Part shown: positions 40,522-48,038 of the stretch, in pieces
How positions within the stretch are numbered: position 1 is the stretch's first letter
Layout: each line of letters opens with the position of its first letter
From: Methanothrix harundinacea
Lineage (GTDB): Archaea > Halobacteriota > Methanosarcinia > Methanotrichales > Methanotrichaceae
Length of the DNA stretch: 64,000 bases
Direction: 5' to 3'
Assembly: GCA_002506535.1 (NCBI GenBank)
Contig: DAXT01000004.1
Location: forward strand, 1-64,000
Notes under the pieces: generated by a model
Database searches by the model: none
What the model was told of the DNA's origin: nothing
The model's input: only the letters and a program-made list of their open reading frames with translations
Translations under genes and position numbers: made by a program

Positions 40522-41082
40522 ATGGAAACAGAGATTCCGGTTCGGGATATCATGGCCCGACCTGTGATCACCGTCGATTCGAAGGTTGATGTGATGAAGG
40601 CTGCAAAGAAGATGTTCTCCGCAAACGTCGGCAGCTTGATCGTGATTCACAATGACCAGCCGATGGGGATCATAACTGAGCGAGATCTGGTAGGAAAGAT
40701 TGTTGCCAGAGCCGCAAACCCAAAAGAGGTGAAGGTGGGCGATGTGATGTCCTCACCCCTTATCACCGTCCTTCCGGAGATCAGCTTGAGCGATGCCGCC
40801 ATAAAGATGCTCAAATCTGGGGTCAAGAGGCTCCCGGTGGTATCCAGCGATGGAGAGCTGGTGGGCATAATCACCGATACCGACCTGGTATCCGGGTCGG
40901 CATCCATAGGCATGGGCGAGATCCTGAGCCACCTGATAGAGATGCATCGGGAGAGCGTCCATTTCGAGGATCAGAGGGTGATGATAAGGGGGATCTGCGA
41001 GCGGTGCAGCCAGATCTCCGACTCTCTGGAATCGGTCAACGGCGAGCTCCTCTGCTGGAGCTGTAGAGACGGTAATAGATGA
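40522..41082 (+). CDS. CBS-pair protein with C-terminal zinc ribbon (CBS cluster gene 1)
   Basis: 186 residues. One Bateman module: VRDIMARPVITVD...GSLIVIHNDQPMGIITERDLV and VGDVMSSPLITV...LPVVSSDGELVGIITDTDLV (about residues 7-125). It ends in a Cys-rich segment with CERCSQ and CWSC, a likely zinc ribbon that could bind nucleic acid or a partner. GAGGAGGTGA lies about 5 bases before the ATG (40522); the GTG at 40513 overlaps the SD and is rejected. First gene of the cluster. Confidence 0.88.
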   Translation: METEIPVRDIMARPVITVDSKVDVMKAAKKMFSANVGSLIVIHNDQPMGIITERDLVGKIVARAANPKEVKVGDVMSSPLITVLPEISLSDAAIKMLKSGVKRLPVVSSDGELVGIITDTDLVSGSASIGMGEILSHLIEMHRESVHFEDQRVMIRGICERCSQISDSLESVNGELLCWSCRDGNR

Positions 41083-41121
41083 GCATCTATAATTTTTCGG
41101 ATATGATGAGGAGGTCTTAAT

Positions 41122-41898
41122 ATGGGAACTAAAGTCGGAGAGATAATGTCGAAGGATCCCGTCAGCGTGATGGAGGAGGACTTCGTGACCAGGTCGCGGC
41201 AGCTTATACGCGACAACCAGCTCCGGGGCTTGCCGATAATAACCGAATCGGGAGGAGTCGTCGGGATCGTCACCGACCGGGATATGTTGAAGATAGCCTC
41301 GACCCGTTCGAACGTCACCGTCTCCGGTTTCTCTGTTGAGGCCCCCATGATCACACCAGAAACGGATGTCGAGGAGGCGGCGAGGCTGCTCATCAGGGCC
41401 AATTATGCGATACTTCCCGTGGTCCGATCTAAAGAAGACACCCGTCTCCAGGGAGTGGTCAGCCCCGTAGACATCTTCAAGAGCATAGATCCCGAGAGGC
41501 TGGCAGACAGAAAGGCCGGAGAGGTTATGAACACCGAGACGAAGACCTGCAGCCCTCAGGACTCGGTGGCCAAGGTCTGGGACGCGATGCTCGACTCCGA
41601 CTTCACCGGGATGCCGGTGCTGGACGATAAGGGGAGGCCCGTCGGGATGATCACCCGCTTCGACATACTGAAGACTGGGGGCGCCCGGGTGGGCAAAGAC
41701 ACCACATACGCCACGAAGGTGGAGAAGCTGATGAGCACTCCCCTATACAGCATAGGTCCGGAGGCGAGCCTTCGCGATGCATCAAAGCTGATGCTCGATC
41801 GCGGTATCGGAAGGATATCTGTGGTGGACGGCGGCAAGCTCGTGGGAATAATCGACAGATACGACGTTATAAAAGCCATCTTTGGTGAGGGAGAATGA
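41122..41898 (+). CDS. Four-CBS-domain protein (CBS cluster gene 2)
   Basis: 258 residues built wholly of two Bateman modules (four CBS motifs: VGEIMSKDPVSVM, VEAPMITPETD, AGEVMNTETKTCS, VEKLMSTPLYSIG starts). Each ends in a VGIVTDRDML-type strand. No catalytic domain is fused. Such proteins usually sense adenosine nucleotides. GGAGG precedes the ATG. Stop overlaps gene 3 (ATGA at 41895-41898). Confidence 0.92.
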   Translation: MGTKVGEIMSKDPVSVMEEDFVTRSRQLIRDNQLRGLPIITESGGVVGIVTDRDMLKIASTRSNVTVSGFSVEAPMITPETDVEEAARLLIRANYAILPVVRSKEDTRLQGVVSPVDIFKSIDPERLADRKAGEVMNTETKTCSPQDSVAKVWDAMLDSDFTGMPVLDDKGRPVGMITRFDILKTGGARVGKDTTYATKVEKLMSTPLYSIGPEASLRDASKLMLDRGIGRISVVDGGKLVGIIDRYDVIKAIFGEGE

Positions 41899-42851
41899 AG
41901 AGACTATCAGAGGATCGGAAGGATGCAAAGATCAGGATGCCAGGAGCTATGGACAGGGGACCGGTTCAGTTTGATTCCAGGGTCGCCAAGCGTACGGGGG
42001 ACGTTCTCACCATCGCGACCGCCGATGTGGTGACCGCACCGCCCACCACCACCATCATCGGCGCCATCAAGATCATGACCGCCTACGGCTTCGGGAGGCT
42101 TCCGATAGCCGATCCTGGAACCCGCCGGCTCCTGGGGTTCGTCACCGGCGTAGACGTCGTCGACTTCCTCGGCGGCGGCGTAAGACATAACCTCCTGAAG
42201 AGGAAGTACGAAGGAAACATCCTCGCGGCCATCAACGCCGACATAAGAGAGATAATGAGCTCCCGGCTCATATCCATAGGAGAGAAGTCGTCAGTAGAGG
42301 ACGCCCTGAAACTGATGTACGAGAAGAACGTCGGCGGCCTGCCCGTGGTGGACGAGGATAACAGAATAAAGGCCCTGATCACAGAGCACGACTTCGCAAA
42401 GCTGGTGGCCGGCCTGAACACCGGGATTAAGGTCGAGGAGTTCATGAGCCCGAACGTCATCACCGCCAACGGCCAGATCTCCATCGAGAAGACAACGAAG
42501 ATGATGGTCCAGAAGGGCGGTTTCCGTAAGCTCCCCGTCGTCCAGGATTCGATCCTGGTGGGGATGGTCACCGCCTCGGATATCATGAGATACCTCGGAA
42601 GCGGCGAAGCCTTCGGAAAGGTAGTGACCGGGGACATAGGAGAGGTGATGAGCCAGCCGATAAAGAACCTGGTCCGAAGAGATCTGGTATTCACGGATAA
42701 GGAGACGGATCTGGGCGGGGCGGCAGATAAGATGATGGAGACGGGGGTAGGGGCCCTGCCGGTGATGGAGAACGGATCTCTCCTGGGGATCATCACCAAG
42801 AGAGATTTCATCAGGGCATTTGCGGTGGAGAAACGAGGGATCATAACATGA
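41895..42851 (+). CDS. Four-CBS-domain protein (CBS cluster gene 3)
   Basis: 318 residues. A 40-residue basic N-terminal extension, then four CBS motifs (ADVVTAPPTTT, IREIMSSRLISIG, VEEFMSPNVITA, IGEVMSQPIKN) in two modules. The GVRHNLLKRKYEGN insertion between motifs 1 and 2 is unusual. Stop overlaps gene 4 (ATGA at 42848-42851). No catalytic domain. Confidence 0.92.
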   Translation: MKRLSEDRKDAKIRMPGAMDRGPVQFDSRVAKRTGDVLTIATADVVTAPPTTTIIGAIKIMTAYGFGRLPIADPGTRRLLGFVTGVDVVDFLGGGVRHNLLKRKYEGNILAAINADIREIMSSRLISIGEKSSVEDALKLMYEKNVGGLPVVDEDNRIKALITEHDFAKLVAGLNTGIKVEEFMSPNVITANGQISIEKTTKMMVQKGGFRKLPVVQDSILVGMVTASDIMRYLGSGEAFGKVVTGDIGEVMSQPIKNLVRRDLVFTDKETDLGGAADKMMETGVGALPVMENGSLLGIITKRDFIRAFAVEKRGIIT

Positions 42852-43705
42852 GCAAGGTTAAGGATTACATGCAGTCTCCCGTCTACGTCATCGACAAGGA
42901 AGAGCCGGTCCAGCGAGCAAGAAATCTGATGCTCAAGCACTACATCAGCAGGCTCCTTGTGATGGACGGAGATAAGCTGGCGGGGATCGTAACCAAACAC
43001 GACATATCGCACCGGCTGAGCCAGGCCGCCCCGGAGTGGCGGAGGCGTCCCATCAGCAAGATCCCCGTGAGGCTTGTCATGACCGAGCGTCCCATCACCA
43101 TCTATCCCGGGGCGACCCTGGAACAGGCGGCGGAGATCATGGACGAGAACGGGATAGACGGCCTCCCCGTCGAGAGGGGCGAGGGGGATATCGTCGGGAT
43201 CATAACCTCACGAGACCTCCTATCCTACTTCGTCAAGAAGAACCCCGATTCGAAGGTCGGCGACCTGATGTCCCAGGGGGTGGTCAGCGTCCACAGGCAC
43301 CACACCCTCGACCACGTCCTCGACGAGATGATAGAGAACAGGGTCGACAGGGTCGTGGTCTGCGAGGACAACGCCACCCCCGTGGGGGTGGTGACCCATA
43401 CCAACCTCGCCATATCGGGGATCTCCGACTCAAAAGACGAATTGAAGACGAAGAACATCAAGATGACGAGGAAGGATAGCACCGCCGGGAGGAAAGGCTA
43501 CAGGTACGTCAAGGAGGTTCCCCTGGTGGCGGAGGACGTCATGTCCTACCCCATCATCTTCACCGACCCTGAGGTACCGGCCCTGGAGGCGGCCCAGATC
43601 CTCCTGGAGAAGGAGATATGCGGCCTGCCCGTATTGGACGATGGTAGGGTCGTTGGTTTCTTCTCGACCCGTGAGATAATATCGGAAGTGGCGAGGTGGT
43701 CTTGA
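42848..43705 (+). CDS. Four-CBS-domain protein (CBS cluster gene 4)
   Basis: 285 residues with four CBS motifs (VKDYMQSPVYVID, VRLVMTERPITIY, VGDLMSQGVVSV, AEDVMSYPIIFT). A lysine-rich spacer (about residues 196-225: DELKTKNIKMTRKDSTAGRKG) separates motif 3 from motif 4 and could contact RNA or DNA (inference). Translationally coupled to genes 3 and 5. Confidence 0.92.
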   Translation: MSKVKDYMQSPVYVIDKEEPVQRARNLMLKHYISRLLVMDGDKLAGIVTKHDISHRLSQAAPEWRRRPISKIPVRLVMTERPITIYPGATLEQAAEIMDENGIDGLPVERGEGDIVGIITSRDLLSYFVKKNPDSKVGDLMSQGVVSVHRHHTLDHVLDEMIENRVDRVVVCEDNATPVGVVTHTNLAISGISDSKDELKTKNIKMTRKDSTAGRKGYRYVKEVPLVAEDVMSYPIIFTDPEVPALEAAQILLEKEICGLPVLDDGRVVGFFSTREIISEVARWS

Positions 43706-43707
43706 TC

Positions 43708-44484
43708 ATGTTGATAAAGGATATAATGTCGGAGCCTGTGACGATAGACAAATCGGAGAGGATCACCCACGCCCTCGACATCATGGAGAAGCACGATCTT
43801 CGAAGGCTTCTCGTCACCAACGAAGGAAAGCTCGCAGGGACGATCACCATGAGGCAGATCGCGAGGGTGCTGGGAACGAGGCAGAGGCTGGGGATGCCCG
43901 CCTCCTCCCTCCACGTCGCCTCCGCCACCTCCGACGCGGTGATTAAGGTCGACCCCGATATGAAGGTCGAAGACGCCGTATTTCTCCTCCAGAAGACCTC
44001 GGTCCTGGTGGCGATGGTGGGGGAGGAGATCCTGGGCTGGGTGAGGCCGAAGGATATGCTGAAGGCGATCCGGATGACGGGGATGACCGCCGACGCCATG
44101 AGGACCCCCCTCACCGCCAACTCCTCCGATCGGCTGGTTCACGTCAGGAGGGTCATGCTCGATCAGGACGTAGGCCGCTTTCCTGTAATGGAGGGGGGAA
44201 AGCTGGTGGGGATGGTATCCGAACGGGACGTGGCCAAGTCCCTCCGGGCCTTCAGAGACCTGGTCCAGGGAGGCCAGCAGGACCCGAGGATCAAAAACCT
44301 GCTCGTCTCCGACGTCATGAGCCGGGGTGTGAAATCCCTCTGGGTCGATACACCCCTCGAAGAGGCTAGAAAGAAGATGCTGGAAGAGGACCTGGGGGGG
44401 ATGCCGGTCTTAAACCAGAAGAACGAACTTGTCGGGATGCTGACCAGGAGGTGTTTCTTCGACCACCTGGTGAAGTCGAGATGA
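43708..44484 (+). CDS. Four-CBS-domain protein (CBS cluster gene 5)
   Basis: 258 residues, four CBS motifs (IKDIMSEPVTID, then a degenerate SDAVIKVDPDM motif, MTADAMRTPLTAN, VSDVMSRGVKSLW). The second motif is the least conserved, with VAMVGEEILGWVRPKDML. ATG at 43708 with GAGGTGG upstream is 2 bases after the gene 4 stop. Its own stop overlaps the RNA ligase start (ATGA at 44481-44484), the strongest indication of a functional link. Confidence 0.92.
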   Translation: MLIKDIMSEPVTIDKSERITHALDIMEKHDLRRLLVTNEGKLAGTITMRQIARVLGTRQRLGMPASSLHVASATSDAVIKVDPDMKVEDAVFLLQKTSVLVAMVGEEILGWVRPKDMLKAIRMTGMTADAMRTPLTANSSDRLVHVRRVMLDQDVGRFPVMEGGKLVGMVSERDVAKSLRAFRDLVQGGQQDPRIKNLLVSDVMSRGVKSLWVDTPLEEARKKMLEEDLGGMPVLNQKNELVGMLTRRCFFDHLVKSR

Positions 44485-45602
44485 ACATCTGGGGAGCGGC
44501 TGAGAGGCTGGGGATATCCGCCGAGAGGCTGGAGCGGATGCTCGGGAGGATCGTGCGGACCAACGACTGGCCGGAGCCCCGCCTCATGAGGTTCGACAAA
44601 GCCGTCTCCGGGATAGAGGCCGGGACGGTCGTCTTCGACGACGGCGACATCGTCTACGGCTACCCCAAGATAAGGCGGGCGATGATGCTCGCCCCCGCCA
44701 TAAAGAGACATTTTTCCGGCGGGCTCCTCGTCGAGGAGAAGATGAACGGCCACAACGTCCGGGTGGCGAGGGCGGGGGGGAGGACGGTCGCCCTCACCAG
44801 GGGAGGGTTCATCTGCCCCTACTCGACGGAGGTGGCCGAGGGTCAGATCCCTTCCGAGATCTTCGACGATAATCCCGGGATCGTCCTCTGCGGCGAGATG
44901 GTGGGGCCGAAGAACCCCTACGTCCCCAAGGACGTCTACTCCGCCGAGGCGATGGACTTCGTCCTCTTCGACATATCGCGGAAGGGGAAGAGGGATATGG
45001 AGGGGTCTAAGGCCGCCCACGCCATCGCCGAGGAGTACGGCGTCAGATCCGTCCGCCTCTTCGGCTCCTTCGGGATAGAGGAGGCGGCCGATGAGATCAG
45101 AGAGATCGTGGAGGACCTCGGGTCCCGGGGGAGGGAGGGGGTCGTCATCAAAGACCCCGAGAACCTGTTGAGCCCCGTCAAGTACACCAGCTCCGAGAGC
45201 AACTGCAGAGATCTCGAGTTCGCCTTCCGGTACTACAACGACTACGGCCAGGACTTCTTCTTCTCTCGGGTCGTACGGGAGGGGTTCCAGGCGGCGGAGT
45301 GGTCCGATGCCGCGGCGGAGTTCGAGGCGAGGTGCCTGCGTCTCGGAAGGTCGATGCTCCGGCCGATGAGGGAGACGGTAGAGGCGAAGATCGCCGGAGA
45401 CGAGATCGTCCAGGAGGCGGAGATCCTGGTGCGAGACCTCCAGACGGCGGTGGACTTCGAGGAGCACTATCGGAGGATGGGGGTTCGGGCGATCTTCGAG
45501 CCGCCCCGGGCCGCTCGCGGGGGCTTCCTGGTGAAGATAAAGAGGCTCGTCCTCTCCACCAACGACAAGACCGGATCGGTTATCCAGGGGCAGCTCTGGT
45601 GA
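44481..45602 (+). CDS. rnl: ATP-dependent RNA ligase, archaeal Rnl3-type
   Basis: 373 residues. Covalent nucleotidyltransferase motif I EEKMNGHNVR (Lys87), motif III FVLFDISRKG, motif IV REGVVIKDP and motif V VKYTSSES, with the C-terminal dimerisation region of the archaeal homodimeric RNA ligases (MthRnl/Pab1020 family). Joins 5'-phosphate and 3'-OH RNA ends and can circularise RNA; physiological substrates are not settled. Coupled to the upstream CBS genes. An upstream in-frame start (44451) would overlap gene 5 further and is rejected. Confidence 0.94.
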   Translation: MNIWGAAERLGISAERLERMLGRIVRTNDWPEPRLMRFDKAVSGIEAGTVVFDDGDIVYGYPKIRRAMMLAPAIKRHFSGGLLVEEKMNGHNVRVARAGGRTVALTRGGFICPYSTEVAEGQIPSEIFDDNPGIVLCGEMVGPKNPYVPKDVYSAEAMDFVLFDISRKGKRDMEGSKAAHAIAEEYGVRSVRLFGSFGIEEAADEIREIVEDLGSRGREGVVIKDPENLLSPVKYTSSESNCRDLEFAFRYYNDYGQDFFFSRVVREGFQAAEWSDAAAEFEARCLRLGRSMLRPMRETVEAKIAGDEIVQEAEILVRDLQTAVDFEEHYRRMGVRAIFEPPRAARGGFLVKIKRLVLSTNDKTGSVIQGQLW

Positions 45603-45667
45603 ACCTCGCCGGATGGGAAGGGCGTTATACGGGATGATTTATTAGGGGATCAGGTCGAGGTTGTGAG

Positions 45668-46900
45668 ATGGTCACCATGGGCGAAACCTGCGATATTGAG
45701 ATGGAAGGGCACCTAATAGATTCGCTGACCCTCACCAAGGCTCTTGACAAGATCATGAGCATGGGCGGCGAGTTTGAGATCAAGAAGTTCCGGGTGGGAA
45801 AGAAGAAGCATGATACCAGCTACGTCATGATCGCCATCTCAGGGGATGACGCCGATCATCTCGACCGGATACTCCTGGCGCTCCACCCCCTCGGGGCCAG
45901 GGTGATAGAGGCCGAGGACGTCCACCTCGAGATCGCCCCTAAAGACCGGGTCGTACCACGGGGTTTCTACTCCACCACAAACCACTTCACCTCCGTCAGG
46001 TACCGGGGGGCGTGGCTGGAGGTGGAGGATATCCAGATGGACTGCCTCATCATCATAAAAGAGGGGAGGGCGATATGCGTCCCCATAGGCCAGATCGAGA
46101 AGGGGGACGCCGTCGTTGTGGGGACCGGCGGCGTCAGGGTCGTCCCGCCGCAGCGGCCCCGGGAGAAGACCTTCTTCGAGTTCATGTCCAACGAGGTCTC
46201 CTCGGAACGCCCCTCGGGTGAGATAATTAAGCAGCTGGCTGGTGAGATCCTGGCCACCAAGAGAGCCGGAGGCAAGATCGCCGTCGTAGGCGGGCCGGGG
46301 ATAATCCACACCGGGGCAGGGGATGCCCTGGCGGGGCTGATCCGGGACGGCTACATAGACGTCCTCCTCGCCGGAAACGCCCTCGCCGTCCACGACATCG
46401 AGCGGCAGCTCTTCGGGACGAGCCTGGGGATGGACCCTCACGGCAATCTGACTTCAGCAGGCCACCGAAACCACATCTACGCCATCAGCGAGGTGATATC
46501 CAGCGGCTCCATCAGGCAGGCTGTAGAGGACGGCAAACTGAAGGGGGGGATCATGTACGAATGCATCAAGAAGGAGATACCCTTCGTCCTGGCGGGATCG
46601 ATCCGGGACGACGGCCCCCTCCCCGACGTCGTCACCGACACCGTCCTCGCCCAGCAAGCGATGTTCGAGGCTCTCCGGGGCGTCGATATGGTGATCATGA
46701 TGGCGACGATGCTCCACTCCATCGCCACCGGAAACCTCCTCCCCTCCCGGGTCAAGACTATCTGCGTCGACATCAACCCATCTACGGTGACGAAGCTGAT
46801 GGACCGGGGGTCGGCCCAGGCGATCGGCCTGGTCACCGACATCGGGGTATTCCTCCCGGCCCTCGCCGAAGAGGTGAAGAGGCAGAAAGGGGCCTGCTGA
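45668..46900 (+). CDS. TIGR00300 / LOR-SDH-domain protein (archaeal ornithine cyclodeaminase-type)
   Basis: 410 residues. N-terminal LOR/SDH domain (EGHLIDSLTLTKALDKIMSMGGEFEI, then RVVPRGFYSTTNH) and C-terminal nucleotide-binding domain with VVGGPGIIHTGAGDALAGLI, LLAGNALAVHDIE and SIRDDGPLPDVVTD. Homologues in methanogens have been linked to ornithine cyclodeaminase activity (proline synthesis), in a family distinct from bacterial OCD; I state this from memory. About 65 bases after the ligase, so possibly still co-transcribed. Confidence 0.85.
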   Translation: MVTMGETCDIEMEGHLIDSLTLTKALDKIMSMGGEFEIKKFRVGKKKHDTSYVMIAISGDDADHLDRILLALHPLGARVIEAEDVHLEIAPKDRVVPRGFYSTTNHFTSVRYRGAWLEVEDIQMDCLIIIKEGRAICVPIGQIEKGDAVVVGTGGVRVVPPQRPREKTFFEFMSNEVSSERPSGEIIKQLAGEILATKRAGGKIAVVGGPGIIHTGAGDALAGLIRDGYIDVLLAGNALAVHDIERQLFGTSLGMDPHGNLTSAGHRNHIYAISEVISSGSIRQAVEDGKLKGGIMYECIKKEIPFVLAGSIRDDGPLPDVVTDTVLAQQAMFEALRGVDMVIMMATMLHSIATGNLLPSRVKTICVDINPSTVTKLMDRGSAQAIGLVTDIGVFLPALAEEVKRQKGAC

Positions 46901-47019
46901 CCCCCGGGGATAGACCGATGGCAGATCAGCAGGATAGATCGATAGAAGATTGGCGGGATACGGCAGGATGATCGCAACGCTTAAATTGAGAACGGCTGCT
47001 ATATGCCGGTTGTCCCAGC

Positions 47020-47111
47020 GCCGCCGTGGCTTAGCCCGGTAAAGCGGCTGATTCGTAAGGCCGACGGCCCGATACATCAGCAGGTCATGGGTTCGAATCC
47101 CATCGGCGGCT
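47020..47111 (+). tRNA. tRNA-Thr (anticodon CGT) with an 18-nt intron
   Basis: Acceptor GCCGCCG (47020-47026) pairs with CGGCGGC (47104-47110), discriminator T at 47111. Anticodon arm GCTGA/TCAGC closes around TTCGTAA only after removal of 18 bases (47058-47075), the canonical 37/38 intron site. T-arm ATGGG-TTCGAAT-CCCAT. CCA is not encoded. Intron length equals that of tRNA-Lys in this window although the sequences differ. Confidence 0.93.
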
Positions 47112-47136
47112 TCTCTTTTTTTGTCTATGACCATAT

Positions 47137-47245
47137 AGAATCCGATCCCGAAAGGCCCCCCATCCTGTGTATCATCTCCGATCCCGAAAGGCCGCGCCAT
47201 CCCCGCCCGGGGTATCATCTCCGATCTAGCGAGACCGCGCCCTCC
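47137..47245. repeat. Imperfect repeats between tRNA-Thr and tbp
   Basis: The block ccgatcccgaaaggcc occurs at 47142-47157 and 47178-47193, with a degraded third copy (ccgatctagcgagacc) at 47221-47236. Copies 2 and 3 are also preceded by tatcatct, at a 43-base spacing. Origin unknown; it may be a local duplication. Confidence 0.45.
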
Positions 47246-47264
47246 GCCCTCCACCCCCGCAATA

Positions 47265-47304
47265 CTTTATATACCCTCAGTTTAAAAATACCCTCAGTTT
47301 AAAA
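47265..47304 (+). promoter_or_regulatory. tbp promoter with a perfect 17-bp tandem duplication
   Basis: TATA box CTTTATATA at 47265-47273 overlaps two perfect adjacent copies of ataccctcagtttaaaa (47271-47287 and 47288-47304), each ending in another TTTAAAA TATA-like element. The ATG of tbp follows at 47330. Two or three stacked TATA elements could allow autoregulation by TBP (inference). Confidence 0.6.
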
Positions 47305-47329
47305 AGGGAGTTTCCGGAGAGACGTGATT

Positions 47330-47881
47330 ATGGAGTCCACCATCAACATAGAGAACGTCGTCGCCTCCACAAAGCTCGCGGAGGAGTTCGATCTGATCAA
47401 GATCGAGTCGGAGCTGGAGGGCGCCGAATACAACAAGGAGAAGTTTCCCGGTCTGGTCTACAGGGTCAAATCTCCCAGGGCGGCCTTTCTGATATTCACA
47501 TCGGGCAAAGTGGTATGCACCGGCGCAAAGAACGTCGAGGACGTGAGGACGGTGATAACCAATATGGCCCAGACCCTCAAATCCATCGGGTTTCAGGACG
47601 TCAACCTCAGCCCCGAGATCCATGTCCAGAACATCGTCGCCAGCGCCGACCTGAAGACCGACCTGAACCTCAACGCCATCGCCCTCGGCCTGGGCCTTGA
47701 GAATATCGAGTACGAGCCCGAGCAGTTCCCCGGGCTAGTCTACAGGATCAAGGTGCCGAAGGTGGTAGTCCTGATATTCAGCTCCGGAAAGCTGGTGGTG
47801 ACGGGAGGAAAGTCCCCGGAAGAGTGCGAGGAGGGGGTCAAGATCGTCCGAGTCCAACTGGAGAACCTGGGGCTCCTCTGA
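47330..47881 (+). CDS. tbp: TATA-box-binding protein
   Basis: 183 residues, two direct repeats of the saddle fold: IENVVASTKLAEEFDL...KFPGLVYRVKSPRAAFLIFTSGKVVCTGAKN and VQNIVASADLKTDLNL...QFPGLVYRIKVPKVVVLIFSSGKLVVTGGKS. General transcription initiation factor. ATG at 47330 has GGAGA about 9 bases upstream; GTG 47324 is a less likely alternative. Promoter carries tandem TATA-like repeats. Confidence 0.97.
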   Translation: MESTINIENVVASTKLAEEFDLIKIESELEGAEYNKEKFPGLVYRVKSPRAAFLIFTSGKVVCTGAKNVEDVRTVITNMAQTLKSIGFQDVNLSPEIHVQNIVASADLKTDLNLNAIALGLGLENIEYEPEQFPGLVYRIKVPKVVVLIFSSGKLVVTGGKSPEECEEGVKIVRVQLENLGLL

Positions 47882-48038
47882 GCTTTCGATCACAATCCCC
47901 GGCCCGGGCCCGGTCCGCCTCTCAATGGACCGGTCAAGGATGCGGGCGGCGGCCTAAAGCCGAGGGTGGATAATACTGCGCCATCGGCCACCGTTCCCTA
48001 TCAGGACCCCACCGCACTCCAGCCGCCGTGTCTCCGGC

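Noticed and set aside
44163..45467. 434-codon minus-strand frame opposite CBS gene 5 and the RNA ligase
   Set aside because: Shadow composition; the plus-strand genes are well supported.
47137..47245. CRISPR-like or insertion-sequence repeats
   Set aside because: Only two good copies and one decayed copy with irregular spacing; no transposase.
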